Assembly (NCBI RefSeq): GCF_910591885.1 | Contig: NC_063279.1 | Coordinates: 8,432,001-8,496,000, forward strand | From: Bombus terrestris | Lineage: Eukaryota; Arthropoda; Insecta; Hymenoptera; Apidae | Reading direction: 5' to 3' | Length of the DNA stretch: 64,000 nt | Part shown: positions 12,980 to 27,400 of the stretch, in pieces | How the letters are laid out: every line of letters begins with the position of its first letter | Position numbering within the stretch: the first letter of the stretch is position 1 | The notes under the pieces: model-generated | What the model was told of the DNA's origin: nothing | The model's input: only the letters and a program-made list of their open reading frames with translations | Databases searched by the model: none | Program-made: the position numbers and the translations under genes

Positions 12980-13141
12980 ATAGTAGGCCAAAGATTTAAT
13001 AAAAAACATGTAATCCATGTATTCCCTGGTAAAGTAGATTTTTTTGTCCCTTGGCAGCAAGCGATACATAAATGTGTACCAACAATTAAAAGACTAGCTA
13101 AAATTTTTGTATCAGTCAGATGCTTTCAAAAAACACCATAA
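12980..13141 (+). CDS. Weak candidate small exon
   Basis: After an acceptor-like TTAATTACAG there are 53 open codons with a non-repetitive, mixed composition (for example HVIHVFPGKVDFFVPW), then TAA. I found no phase-compatible start exon upstream and recognise no family. It may be chance or a decayed gene. Confidence 0.15.
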   Translation: MVGQRFNKKHVIHVFPGKVDFFVPWQQAIHKCVPTIKRLAKIFVSVRCFQKTP

Positions 13142-13218
13142 TAAGGCAATGCTGTGATTCTTTGGTTACTTGCAAAACTTTTTATCTTTTGTGTTAAACA
13201 TATTTAAAACTTTTCCTA

Positions 13219-13245
13219 TTTTTTTTTTTTTTTTTTTTTTTTTTT
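13219..13245. repeat. Homopolymer T tract (27 bases)
   Basis: An uninterrupted run of T is visible. It could be a genuine poly(dT) tract or the tail of a retroposed element on the minus strand. No element body was recognised. Confidence 0.9.
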
Positions 13246-14534
13246 AAGCAAAAGAGTACTTTGTACTTTTGCAAGCAACCCTATCATTCTTATTAGTTTA
13301 GTAATCAGTATATATTTTAATATGTACAAAATTAGGTGAAAACTTTCAATGAATCACTTTCGTAAGAGAAGAAATGATAATAAATTTATTTTTCTTCTCT
13401 GGATAAATATTGTGGTGTATTTGTCCATAATAATATTTATTACGATATTTGGTTTTGTTTGGCTTTATTATTATTAATTATTATTCCCAATGAAAATTAT
13501 AAGAGGCATATATCAAATATAAATACACCATCATAGTTATCCAGATTGTTATACAATAAAGATATACAAGTGAAAGATTGTGGAGTTACATTTAACACTA
13601 CTATTAATGCACCGATATGTTTTGTAGAGGCAATCTCATGGCCCCACAAAATTACACATTCAGTAAATACATTTGGACGCCTTAATCTTGCAGAAATGTT
13701 ACGCATATATATATTTACAACTTATATATTAAATAGTTTAAAAAAAATGTAACAAAATGTAGAAAAACACGAATGATATATACAAATTTCTTCTGATGTT
13801 ACTTGTTGTTATTGAGCATATTCGATACTAGTAATATAGAAATACGTTTTTCATTTTTTAATAAATAATATAATTTGTAATAACTTTTATTCTTACATTC
13901 TAATTTACTCTTAGAGATTCGTTATAAATTGTATTATTATAACTTCAAAATAAAGATACTGTTCATTGAATAATATTGTTAGAAGTTTTAACAACAGCAA
14001 TTATTGGGTTTATCTTCTTTAATTTTACCTTAGATTATTGGCAATTGAAATAATAACTTTGCAAATTGTAGGTTTATGATCTCATTTTATAAAATTATTA
14101 ACAATGGTATAAAATAGAACGCAAATATAGCAAAATTAATATTTAAATATATTCAATATTATTACATTTTATACTAACAAAGTAATAGTTTAGCTAGTTA
14201 ACAACAAGTAATATCTAGTTTTCATCGCTAGTAAATCATCTAATCATTATATAATACAGAATATAATACAACATGATACAATTTACTTTGCATTGAATAA
14301 CTTGGCGATTGACATTAGTCTTCTCAGTAAATGTGTAAGAAGTAATAATTCTTTAATTACTATAGTAAATATTAACTGCTTTTTGTATGAGTTTTAGAAA
14401 ATCATCTTTTCCGAGAATATTTTAAAAAAACTGTATCTATTGGGAAATCATTGCAATGAAAATAACACAAATACCAATGATATCGAGAAAATGGAAATTT
14501 TAGAAAAATCGTGTAATGAAGAGTATTCTGTAGC

Positions 14535-14564
<30 letters not shown>
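14535..14564. repeat. TATATG hexanucleotide microsatellite
   Basis: About five tandem copies of TATATG are present. Confidence 0.9.
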
Positions 14565-14565
<1 letters not shown>

Positions 14566-14848
14566 TATGTACTGTGACATACATGCGCTGGCGCATGAAC
14601 GCATTCTCTCTTTCTCTCTTATATATTAGAATTAAGAAACTAGTGTTAAAATTCGTCGCTTTTCAGTATTTACAATTTCAAGAACAATCTTTCATCAAAA
14701 ACCTTTGTATTTATTATTTTGTAACTGGAATGAATTCTTCATTTTTAATGCATTCTTATCTATTTGCAATGCATGACGTAGATTCAAAAAATGACTGTAT
14801 GAAAATCGCCTTAATGTATATTACTGCAGAAAATTAAAAAATACTTCA

Positions 14849-17800
14849 TCATACTTCTGCCCCCAAATCTTTTACACCTTGTTCCGCTATTGGAACATAT
14901 TTATCATCAATTTTGACAAGTAAGATAACTTTATCTACGTGAGACCGCCGATTAGGATCACGATGATTCGGAGACCAACAATGAACAACGCATCCTTCCA
15001 TACCTCTTTCAGGTACCCAATGCTGCCATCCAGATCTACCACCCTGTTGTCTCATTCTCTCATCTGGCCAAATTACATCTATGCGGCGACCCAAATTAAT
15101 AGCATCATAGACTTGGTTAGGATCTATGATCTGATAACAGATAAATATACATAATTTTTTATGAACTAAAGAGAGAGATGTGTCTCAAAATAAATTTTGT
15201 TTTCTACTTACACGTACTCGTTGTAAGATTTCATCCTTTTCGGGTTTATTTATGAAACTCGTTTCACATTTCGTTTCAGTTTTAATATCACTATTGCTAA
15301 GAAGACCGGCTAAACTGGCAAGCGTCGAAGTTGTAGGTTTTCCAACCGAAGCCAAAGATCCCCTATTTCCACCTAAAGATCCAGTGTTTGCTCTTCCTAA
15401 AGAACCACGTCCAGTCGATCCACCAATTTGGCACCCAGAGTCTATGGATTGTGAACCAGATGTATTATGACCTGTTGATTGTCCATAACCTACATAAAAA
15501 ATTTTATTTTTATATTGTAAAGTCATCAATATAGATGATGCATGATGATTGGAAATACCTAAATGAATATTATATGTAGTCATTGCATACACTCCATCAT
15601 TTCCAAAACCTCCATCATCTTGAGATCCTGTCCCTCCTGATGAACAACCCTGACCACACCTTCTTCTAATTCTATAAATAATACTTGTAATAATAATAAA
15701 CTTTATGAACTTTCATTAATAAATTATGGTTTATATAATTATATGACATAATAATAAGACATACCTTTGCCATAGTTTTAAGATATTGCTTTTAATTATA
15801 TCGAGACTCAAAGGCCCACCGATTATGGAACATAATTGTTCATTAGTCTCTGCATAACTAGTTATTAATGGTGAAACGTAAATCGGGTACCCAATTGGTT
15901 GATCACAGGAACTATTTATGATGTTTCTAAGAGCTTGTTTAGCATTTTGTATAGAACCTCGCTCAGGATTCCTATTTCTCAAGTAAACTAACTCTTGTTG
16001 CTGTCCAGCCCATAAGCCACGAACACATTCACGATTCATTTTAATCACCCGAAAACTTAAAAAGCGTTTGTTAAGCATTATCACCTTATATTCATCAATA
16101 CCATCATCAAGTACATGTCTATAAATAGAAATAATGAATATTAATAATGTAATAAGTTAACATTTTATAAATATCGCATTGCTAAAATACCTGAGAGCTA
16201 AAAGACTGGGTGCACCATTTAAGACAGCATTTCTCCACAGTGGATCCGCTTCATGACTAATCACGAGATTTTTATCATGGCTATCTATAGCTTCATAAAG
16301 AGCAGACGGTTCACCATACTGCTCTGGACTCATGAAATGATCTTGATGTAGTTTTAATGCCATTCTTACACCTTTTGCCACGACATTTCGTAATAAATCT
16401 ACGTCATATAAAACCCATTCATCTCGAACAGATGTTATACGGAAATCTCCTAAATATATAAATGTACTTTTTAAACATTATTCTTAAATGTAATCAATTT
16501 TTTCATTATTTATTATAAAATAATGTACCTTTAAAAAGAGCATGTAATCCATATAAAAAAAATTCAACACTGGAAACCGTGTTATGAGATAATGCTCCTA
16601 AAACACGTCTCCCCAAAAGACTTAAAGCAAGACATAAAGATACCAATGACGAATTTCTTGATTTGTCTAATGTCTAAAACAATTATAAATAAATAATGTT
16701 ATACAAACGTTAATATAATGTATATATGTTTGAAAAATTACCTTGTCTTGTTTAGTAACGCAATACTGTATCCAATCCAAATAAACATTACAGAAACTAC
16801 TTCTTGTGATGCCGCATGTTCGGATATCGTAATCTTCATGAATGCTCAAATTAAAAACTGGATCCAAATCAACGAAATTTTTGTCAAGCGTTATTTTTAG
16901 GGCGTCCGAAATATCAGAATTCTCCAACCAATATTTCAGTTTTGGTGATTTAACAGCATAGAAAACAATACTTTTGACATAGTAAGTAACTAGTACTTTA
17001 CGAAATTCAAACACTTGGAGCATAGAAACTGCTGAATTATCTGAAATCGAGTATCCTTCTAAAACGTATTTAGCACTTGCAACTTCCCAAGCTAACCAGC
17101 GTTGACTAAAAGCTGCGTTTACACTTAATACGTTTGAAAAATGACCCATTTCACAACAACAACAATTGTCATTATCTTCAATTCCTTCAGTGATTGCTTC
17201 TACCTAAAAATCAAAGCATTTTCAAATTTGAGTGTGTTTGTTATTTTGTTTAGAATTTTCAATATCTAAAATAATATATATATACTTCTCTTTGCTGACA
17301 ATATGTTCCCCTGAATTCAAGACCTCTTAATTGAAAGGTTACTAGACCGTTTCCTAATTGAACAATATGTACCAAGCAATTCAAGTAATCAGATGCTAGT
17401 AGAAAACAATCGCCTTGTTCCACATTTCCCCACCGACCGAGGGCAAGGTCTCCATACAGGCTATGTTGCAGGGATCTTGTTAATTGTTCATAGAAAATTG
17501 AATTCAAATTATTATCATCTGCTCCTATGTTTCGATCTAAATGCGAAGACATTCGGGTATTCGAATGATCTACTCTTCTTGTCTTATAATCTCGTTCCCA
17601 AAATTTCACTGGACGTACATATGATGATATAAATATTGCACTGCCCAAAAGAGGATTTAAAGGAGTACTTAAAAGTGCAGAAATCCCTGCTTGTAGAAAC
17701 AGCATAGCAGAATGCGGAACGGAGAAAGGTTGGGCAAATGCATGAAATGCACTACCCCAAGTAATTTGCCAAGGTGCAATATATGTGACTACAAATCGTA

Positions 17801-20800
17801 TTTTCAATAGTAGTTCATAAACTTTTGCAAAAACTATTCCTGTGATAAAATAGTCCACCAAAAATGTTTCGCTGAGATTTCGAAAATCTAGTTTGAAGAA
17901 CAGAACAGCAAAAATCAAAACCAAATAACGCGTTGATGGATCAGAGTATGCAGATCTTAAAGATTTTAATCCACACACAACTATAATCAATGCTCCCACA
18001 CTTTCTCCAAACTTAGCTACAATTTTTGATGAACATTCTGTAAGTGCTCCCAAAAATACAACTGGATAGAGAACGTTTCTTTCTAAAAAGCACAGACAAA
18101 CATATGCCTTTTCAAACCACATAATCTTCACAGGTTCACGAACTTCAAATTGTGCATATTCATGGCTACGTAATACTGGTCTTGATAAGCACAGCCATGG
18201 CAATTGTTTTCGAAGTTGTGGTACAATGTAATGTAGCAAAAGTCCAAGGCAACTTGCAATACCCCATAAAACTGGATTCAGTTCTGGTTGTAAGGCTGTA
18301 AACACAGTTGAACAATGGATTCCAAAAGATAGAGTACCTATCACTGCACAAACTATTAAATCATTTTTTAATCTTGCATTCACTGTTGCTTTTAATTTTT
18401 CAGGTAATGGATCTACCAATTCTGTATCTGACATTTGTTCAGTAAATTTAATTTTTACATGTTTTTTTCTTTCATAAATTCTAAGTTTTACTTCTTTGTA
18501 TGTTGTGGGTACAGTATCTCTATGAGATGTATTCTCAATGATTTTAGCTTCTTTTTCTTCTGTATAAATTTCTGGAGGCCACAAATTTGTTTTAACAATG
18601 TCCCATATTACTGTAGGATCTGAAGATGATCTACTTAAATGGTAAGATATAGCGACTAATAAACCCGCAAAAATAGAGAATAAAATATGCTGTGAAGATT
18701 TAGGCTCTGTAAGTGCTCCGTAAGCAAATCCATACAATATAACAACAGTGACTATGCTGCGAGATAGACAATATATTGAAGAAATTAAACTTGTGGTTGC
18801 ATTTCCACCAAATAAATGGATATCTATATGTTCACAGAGATACATTAGAAAAGTATTAATTTGTGGAAGTAACCCGAAGGAAAATATAATAGGAAAGCAT
18901 AAAAGAAAAATTAATAAAATATTACGAATCTGTAATAGAACATCATAATCAGTAATCCGTAAACCATATATTCGAAATTCAGATGCTTTAAAATTTCTCA
19001 AGGATTCATTAAAGATTAATATGAATCCTGAACACAATATATAATAAACAGGTCGAGAAAATACTATAATGCGATTGAAGCCATGTATTGGGGAAGCTGC
19101 ATCAGGCTGAACGGATTTTAATAATGAATATTGACAGCCAGCAGTTACAAAACAAAGCATGAAAGCAAATATATCTCGGTAAAATCCTTGTTGGAGCAAT
19201 ACGAGACCCAATCCCGCAACAGCAACTGCTAAAAGCGTCGAAATAATAATCTCAAATATTGTCAAATTTCGATCTAATAAGGCCAACAAAAATAAACGAT
19301 CGAATCGCACTTTGATATGCGGTAATTTTCCAATTTTCCATTTATAGTAATATTGCTTGTCTTGTCTTGATTGTTTAGGTTTGGATTCAGATCCATCTAA
19401 GCCACCAATAAATCGATTCCAAGATAGACTTGTATTTATGTCACCCACTGCACACGTCTGTAATGTTAAGGCAGGCCTATCTCGGCGATTTGAATCTGTT
19501 GGGTAAATATTCAAATTGAAATATCCCAATAAATTTCGTAATCTTTGATTTCTCTCTGTCATTGATTCTATACGTGATAATATGTCTTGATGGAACTGAT
19601 CTCGTTCTAAGGTTTCGAGTTCATATTGAATAGAATTTCCATTATTTTGATGAATTTGATCACGTTCCGAAGTTTCCACTGGATTTGACGATAATGAATT
19701 TTGTGCTTTGGTTTGATTGCTTTCTGGACTGGACAGAACAGGTGGTGTATCTATTATAACACTCAAGTCAGGAGAATTCAAAGATAAACTACTATAACTA
19801 TTACTCAAAGAGTCTATTAATTCCCAATTCGCATCATAATGTAAATTTTGATTAAGTTGTTGACGTAATAATGTATTTAATAATTTATCGTTATTATTAG
19901 AAGGAACTTGCGCAGCTGCAGCAACACCAGATCCTTTCTCATCGAAGGTGTAAGCTAGCCAGCGGCCGTTTTCATCTCGAAAATAAGGTACAGTTGCTTC
20001 TACAGCATCGTTATGATTAGCAACTAAATGACATTCTTCGTTTGATATCAATCCAAATAAAGCAGTAAGTGGAACGACGTTATCATCTCGATTCCGATCT
20101 CGTGGTACACGAGTCGATCGAATCGAACATTTCAAAGGAACACGTCTTTTTCGTGCCGTTCGAGTCTCTGAATTGCGGCTTAATCTTAAATCTGAGACGG
20201 TGCTAGATTGACCTGGTAATTCTCGGCCAGATGTCAATAATGTAGCTAACAAGGAAGATGCAAGACTAAGTGTACTTAACTCGTTGTTTGAACCGCTAGT
20301 TTGCTCGAATCTATCAAATCTTCCATCTCTTCTTCTATCTTTCTCTCTTTTGACTTCTAATGTTCGTTTTAATTTCTGTCGGGTTTGTTCAGTAGTTGTA
20401 ATATTATCATCTATAGCTTCTATTGCAGGTTTTGGACGGCTTTGTTTAGGTATTGCACCTTGATGACGTTTGTTATCTGTTTCTACTTGTGGAAGTAACA
20501 TTCTTTTTGCCTCATTTTCCATATTCGATGAGTATGCTGTATACTCAAAAGGCATCATATTAGATGAACCAGAATCTGGTTCTTTACTATGTAATCCTGT
20601 GGAACAAAAATTTACGAATATTACTTTTTCTCGCAATTCTTTTAAAAATAAATACCCATTTGATATAAAAACTTAAAAGTTAAAACTTACCTTTATTTAT
20701 TCGCGATTCTATTGTACAATCACCACCTTCAAATAATTGATCTATTCCAACTATACTTCCAACGTTTAAAGGATCATCTATATTTTTCGATTTATCTTGT

Positions 20801-23139
20801 TTATCTTTAAACAAATTTTCTAAATCCGAGAATTCACGGCTGCTTTGGCTTGCATTACTGTATCTTCTTTTAACACCGGACTTTGGTTCTTCAATTAGTG
20901 CATCACGAGAATTTGCAGAATCATTATCTACACCACCATCTTCATTACGTCTAAATATGAGGTCAAATTTAAGAAATTTATGGATTAATCGTTTAATATT
21001 TACTTTTATTATGTTTAATTTACCTTGAAAATCTATCTTCAAATCGGCTAGTACTAAGACTTCTGTCCCGATTAGAGGTAGCATTAATTTCACAAGTCTT
21101 CCGAGTAAGTAATGGACTATAAGAATCCTGAAGGCTAAATCCTCCAGAACTTTCATTAGCAAACTGTTCATCACTTTGTTCTTCTATAGGATGTACTATT
21201 TCTGATCCATAACTAAGATATGGTAATAATTGTAATTGGTTTTTTTTTAATGTATTTTGAGGTAATACCTTTAAAATATATACAGTTTTTTAATATAATT
21301 TTTCATATAAACACATATATTACTACGACCATATTATCATATTGATACCTTTTTAGTATTAATTGTTTCAAGACTTTGCGGATGAAGAGGTAAATTATTG
21401 TCATCTGTAGTGTTTATATTTTTATTAGTAGCACCAATTGTTTCAAGACTTTGTGGATGAATAAGTTGTTGATGTGGCTTTTTTGTAATAACCTTGTAAA
21501 CAAAGAAAATATGTTAAATACATTACTTAATTATTCGTTTTTCCAAATAGAAAATTCCTTCATTTTTACCTCTAAAGATTGTGGATGTGAGGAAATTTTA
21601 TTTTTTTCCGTATCTTCTTTTTTGGATATAATTTCTAAACTCTGTGGATGATCATTCATTAAATGTGTTTCCATTGGAATTGAGTTAGAATTGAGACGCC
21701 GAACACTTTGGTTTGATTTCCAGTAAGGATAATCATCTCCATGGTGTTCCAATTCTAACGAACTTGTTTGTTTTATTTGACTTTCAGAACCTGTTTTACC
21801 AAGACTACCCTGTTTGGAATGACGATTTCGTGAATCTTCAGATGCATGTCTGCATAATTTTCTTGAACCTTGTCGATCCTCTTCAGTAATTACAACACAT
21901 TTCTGTCTTTTCAATCTTCTTTCTATATGTATTTGAAATTTCCCAAAAGAAATATTAATATGTATAAAAATAGGGTAATATTGCATTATAGAGGTTATAT
22001 CATAAAAATTACAAAATTAATACCATTTATTATATTTCGAAAACATGGTTCATGATATTGTGCAGAACCTAATTCTGTTTCGTGTATATTTATACTAGAT
22101 ACCATTGGTTTAGTTAGCTGTTGTGCTTCTTCTGAACTTTCTGAGCTATTTTTTCTGTGAATTTCTACTTTCAAATCTATAGTTGAACTAGGCTTATCTC
22201 GATTATATTCAGATGTTATACTATCAGCATCTGCATTTTGCACATTTGATTCAATAAAAGAGTTACGTGATGAGCATTCTACAGGTGGTGTATCTGTTTT
22301 TCCTATGTGTAAAAATAATAAATTGATAGCAAAATTTTTAAAATATAATTGATATAGTTTTAAAAGTTAATTGTATCAAATTTAAAGATTAATTTTAACA
22401 AATAAATGGCAAAGTTAATAGATAGATTTAAAAAATAAAAGATATAGTCTATAATACCACTTAAGACTTGCAGTTCTATTCCATGATCTACTTGTTCCTG
22501 TGATTGTTCCCTGCATTTATTATGCACTGTGCGTCTTTTTTCACTTTCTGATCTTTGTTGGCTAATAGCTTGACCTGATTCTTCTAAACACTCAGTTGTA
22601 TCATACATGCAATGAAGTGTATGGTTAACATACTTTATCGTACCAAAAAGTGCTCCAATTGAAGAACAATATGCTATCCAAACATATAACGTCGGTGGAA
22701 AATACTATAAAATAAAGAATTGTCATCTTCAAAGTTTATATAACAATTATATGGTATCTTTAAGCGTACAATTATGAAAAACTTATATACGTATATATGC
22801 ATTTGTATACATATGATGTATGCATGTATATATACACAAATCAAAATTTATAAAGTCCAAATAACAAAACTCAACACATGTTATGTAAATCTACCCGCGG
22901 TTAATGTAAACACATACAGTTTATGTTATTTAACTAAAATGAATGACTTGCAACTAAAATTAATGCACACATATAAATATACTTACAAGATATATAATAA
23001 ACGGTAAACAAAGTAAGAAAAGCCAAATGTACAAGTGAAATGTATTTGAAAAAACGTCGAGACGGGGATCGTAAAACCAGCCTCCTGTCAGGCTCGCCCA
23101 GACGCCTTGTCTTAAAATTTCCAGCATTTGAGAACCCAT
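14849..23139 (-). CDS. pcx: Pecanex, multipass membrane protein
   Basis: Fifteen exons, 5' to 3': 22987-23139, 22458-22704, 22024-22302, 21570-21922, 21349-21492, 21024-21268, 20691-20950, 17286-20596, 16742-17203, 16529-16673, 16191-16449, 15765-16118, 15559-15671, 15212-15489 and 14849-15130. All phases agree and give about 2294 residues. The N-terminus MGSQMLEILRQGVWASLTGG is the family signature. A Ser/Thr-rich linker follows, then many membrane segments in the 3.3-kb exon 8. The Pecanex C-terminal domain spans the exon 8/9 junction (RGTYCQQREV, then the Cys run CCCCE and AFSQRWLAWEV). Later signatures are RGLWAGQQQELV and RNRNPERGSIQNAKQALRN. In Drosophila, Pecanex is an ER protein needed maternally for Notch signalling. 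The linker holds four HPQSLE repeats, at residues 318, 339, 356 and 381. Confidence 0.95.
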
Positions 23140-24428
23140 ACCAATTGCAAAAGTGCTCCCTCACCATCTTCCCATCACTTGCTGTTTTACAGCTTTATTC
23201 GTAGTCTGTCTTTTCTATTTGAAAAATTGCGTGGCAAACAATAAGGCGATACATTTTATCTTGGCTTCTTAATCAATGGATTTCGCGCACACGACTTACT
23301 GACTTTGCAGCCATCTTCACATCTCAGATGATTTTGAACATGAACAATATGATTACATATATGATCAAGCTTCTATGATATTTTGCAAAATTACTTTGCA
23401 CGAGTCATTTATCGACACTTATTATAATTGGCAATAATATAAGTGAAACTCATCTAATACTGTTCAAATATTTCTAATATTCGTTAAAATATATACCTTA
23501 ATTGATTAATTGTCCGTGGTAAATATAGTTTCTTGTTGGACTAATTCGCCATCATCATGTTGCGGATAAACCTTATACAATTCAAATATCATAAGCAACC
23601 TTTCGAACATCCTTTCTATGAATCGTGGTCCAATATATCACGTCAACGGTGGGGCCGTCAAAACGAAACATGGCGTCCGTTAGGTTATTGCTATGAGTGC
23701 TGGTTCGTTTTCTATCATTAAATGTGGAATCATCGTGCGTTTTGCGGGCTGACGCAAAGCGTCGTGTCCTCGGGGAGGCAAACACGTCGCTTTGAACCCT
23801 GCATGTCTCTCGTACATTATTCCTAGTGCCGATTCAATGAAAAGAATCGGCCTTACCAATAGTGGCTTGTGGGTATACACACCCCGACGCGAGACTCCAA
23901 AGTGGTTTTATGGCATATCGAGCTTTTTTCTACTCTCATAAAATTTTTTCTCCACTACTCTACATAGGAGTATGGTCGACGAAAAATCACAAGATCTTCG
24001 TCGCTTTATTGCCGGACTCACGAATCAAAATGCCGGTCACCGTTAAAGTGTTTTTATGCAAGGGGTGTTAGTGATCACCTCTTCTCATCTTGTTTTTCTT
24101 GTAAAATTTGTGCGTAAAATTAAATTATTGTCAAAATATTTCATAATTGGTTTACATTCGTGTATCGATTATGATTGAAAAGAAACGTGTGTTAAATGAA
24201 CATGAATTGTGTAAGGATGTGTACAGTGTTGAAAAAATAATGCAAGGTGTATATTAAACTTTCACCACTTCTTATATATGTTTGTTTAGTTTATTTGAGA
24301 CAAACTAACAATACATTTAAAGTGTTCTATGTTATTTGTGATTCTATTAATAGAATATTACGCTAAGGTTACAAAACAAGAGGGTATAATTTCCAAAAAG
24401 TGGAAGACTAAGAAGAGTGTGAGGCCAT
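23140..24428. promoter_or_regulatory. Divergent promoter region of pecanex and the MLK kinase
   Basis: The two genes start back to back, 1.3 kb apart. The part at about 23580-24020 is visibly richer in G and C than its surroundings and contains several CpGs, which suits promoter or 5' UTR sequence. Short open frames here cross each other on both strands and are not credible genes. 5' UTR exons of the kinase are expected within it. Confidence 0.5.
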
Positions 24429-27400
24429 ATGCCGCCAGCCGGGCTATCGGCAAGAGGCTTGTCTACCTTGATGGACCACGGACAACCAGATGCTCGTCAT
24501 CGGAGCGAGCGATTTCTACTTCATCCAGAGAATGGATCCTCTAATTCTCATAGTTCTAACACAGCCAACTCATCTCCACGATACCAACATAATAGTAGAA
24601 CAAATAATCATTCCACAAGGTATAAAGGTGTTATTATAATAAACCCATAAATGTGCAATGTTTCACACACTTATGATAGTGAAAATATATCTTGCTTAAA
24701 TTTTGTGCATTTTAGTTACGGATATTTATATGGGCGTACATCTAGCAACAATATGTCTGATAGCAGTGTTTCTGATACACATAGTGGTGGTACAGCAAGA
24801 ACTGTTTCTCAACAGACTAGTCCATCTCACGGTACACATTCCTCTTCCCAGTCGAGGCAAGACAATAGTTCAACAATTTTCACAGCATTATTTGATTATG
24901 TTGCCCAAGGTGAAGATGAATTATCTTTACAAAGAGGTGAAACAGTTGAGGTAAATTATTTATTATAAATATCTGTAAAATTAAATATCTTTAATCAGGA
25001 TGCATATATACCTTTTATTTTATATGCTAGGTCTTATCTAAGGACTCAAAAATCTCAGGTGATGAAGGATGGTGGACTGGAAAAATCCATGGAAAGGTTG
25101 GTATTTTTCCAGCCAATTTTGTTGCAGAAGCAGAAAGTATTGATCGAGTTTCATCGGTGATTGATAAAGTTCAACCGGTTGAAATTGACTTTGAAGAATT
25201 ACAATTAGAAGAAGTGATAGGTGTTGGTGGATTCGGAAAGGTTTATAGGTATATAAAATACTATAAAATATTATAATTAAATATGTTAATAGTTCTTTAG
25301 AACAACATTTATAATAATTTATAACATTTTAGAGGATTTTGGCAGAAACATGAAGTGGCTGTTAAAGCAGCCCGCCAAGATCCAGATGAAGAACCAAGTG
25401 TTACATTAGAAAATGTTCGACAAGAAGCTAAATTATTTTGGTTATTGAAACATGAAAATATTGTGCAATTAGAAGGAGTTTGTTTAAAAATGCCAAATAT
25501 GTGTCTCGTAATGGAATATGCACGAGGTGGTAGTCTGAACAGGGTTCTTAGTGGTAGAAAAATCAGGCCTGACGTACTTGTTGATTGGGCAATACAAATT
25601 GCTCGTGGCATGGATTACCTTCATAATAAAGCACCTATAAGTCTTATTCATAGGGACCTAAAAAGTTCTAATGGTAAGGCAATTAACATATTAATCGTAA
25701 ATAAAATATCATTACTTCAACATTAGTTGAATATATATATCATTATTTGATTATATATATTTTTACATGATGTGTTAGAGTAATACATATTATTTTTTTT
25801 ATAACAGTATTATTGAGCGAGCCTATAGAAAATGATGATCTACAATATAAAACTTTAAAAATAACTGACTTTGGATTAGCAAGGGAAGTTTATAAAACAA
25901 CTCGCATGTCAGCAGCCGGCACATATGCTTGGATGGCACCAGAGGTTATTAAAAAGAGTACTTTCAGTAAAGCCAGTGATGTTTGGAGGTCAGTTTTATG
26001 TACCTCCTATATCACTTTAATTGTAATAAATGTATCTATATAAATAGTAAAAAATTTTTTCTTTTTAACACATGAATACATCTACAGTTATGGCGTGCTT
26101 CTATGGGAACTTCTAACTGGTGAAACACCTTATAAAGGTATAGATGCTTTGGCAGTAGCTTATGGCGTTGCAGTAAATAAACTCACATTGCCTATTCCAT
26201 CAACTTGTCCTCAACCTTGGAGGTTTTTAATGGAAGGTACATAATTATATAATCATTTATATAATCATGAACTATTTTAATTTGTATAACCTTTAAAATA
26301 AAAAATGCTTTACCATTTAGCTTGTTGGGCATCTGACAGTCATTCGAGACCAGGATTTGCTGAAATTTTAGTAGCATTAGATGAAGTGCGTAGTGCATTT
26401 GCAGCTACACCACATGAGTCATTTCACACAATGCAAGAAGACTGGAGACTTGAGATTGAACAAGTTCTTCATGGATTGCGCATGAAGGAAAAGGTATAAA
26501 TTCGAAATTTCTTTGCCTTGCAAAAAAGGACTTCTACAAAAATAAAATCTTTCCGTTACTGTAATTAGCATACGCATCATTTATATCAGTATAAATAATG
26601 TTTATAATCCTTCTTTTATATGCTTATGCAAAGGCATGCCGTTCATTAGAAGAGGTAAGATAATGTGTAACTACAGTTATTGACGTTAATAATTATTTTG
26701 GTTTATAACAAATATATGTACCTATCTATACTATATTATCACTACATAAATTTTTTGTTTGCGAAAACGCATTTGTTTATCAAACACATTATTATAACCT
26801 TTTTTATATGTTTGTTTATTAGGAACTGCGCTGCAGAGAAGAAGAATTAACAAAAGCACAAGTGCAACAGCGACAACATGAAGAAAACTTAAGGCAACGG
26901 GAACAAGAATTAGCTGCCCGAGAAATAGATTTATTAGAACGTGAACTTACTGTAATGATAATTCAGCAACAAAATACTCCTACACCAAACAAAAGACGCG
27001 GGAAATTTAAGAAATCGAGGTTAAAACTGAATAAGAAGGAGCCAGGAAGCAATATAAGCGCTCCTTCTGGCAAGTATACTGTGTTATAATTTATCTTAAC
27101 AATTTTGCATAAAATTTAAAATGCTCTAATTATAAAGTTAAATAACCACCATATGTTTTTATCCCTGTAGATTTTCGTCATACAATAACTGTTCAACATA
27201 CAGCGTTAGATCGAGGAAAAGTACGAAATCCATCGAGACCTAATAGTCCACCAGGCTCGCCTAGTATTCCACGACTTCGTGCAATTGCATGTGAGTACTT
27301 TGTTTCCAAGATTTTTAGTAGTTCACAATTTCAATGAATAATGAATGATTTTGCTCTAAGATATTTTTCTAGTATTTTCAAGAAATTTAAATTACACTGT

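Larger units (their letters stand above)
12299..14848. other. Non-coding intergenic region
   Basis: This stretch separates the thioredoxin gene from the 3' end of pecanex. It is AT-rich and contains a 27-base T tract and a TATATG microsatellite. Small open frames exist; the only one with a plausible acceptor is at 12980-13141. Part of the region is probably 3' UTR of the flanking genes. No RNA gene was recognised. Confidence 0.5.

Noticed and set aside
13497..13752. Overlapping open frames on both strands in the intergenic region
   Set aside because: Both are about 70 codons, overlap each other, lack clear splice partners and match no family I know.
14538..14837. 99-codon open frame starting in the TATATG repeat
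   Set aside because: The beginning is a translated microsatellite and the rest has no recognisable composition or motif.
23582..24071. Several open frames in the GC-richer divergent promoter
   Set aside because: They overlap on both strands and lie between two gene starts, where higher GC reduces stop codons by chance.
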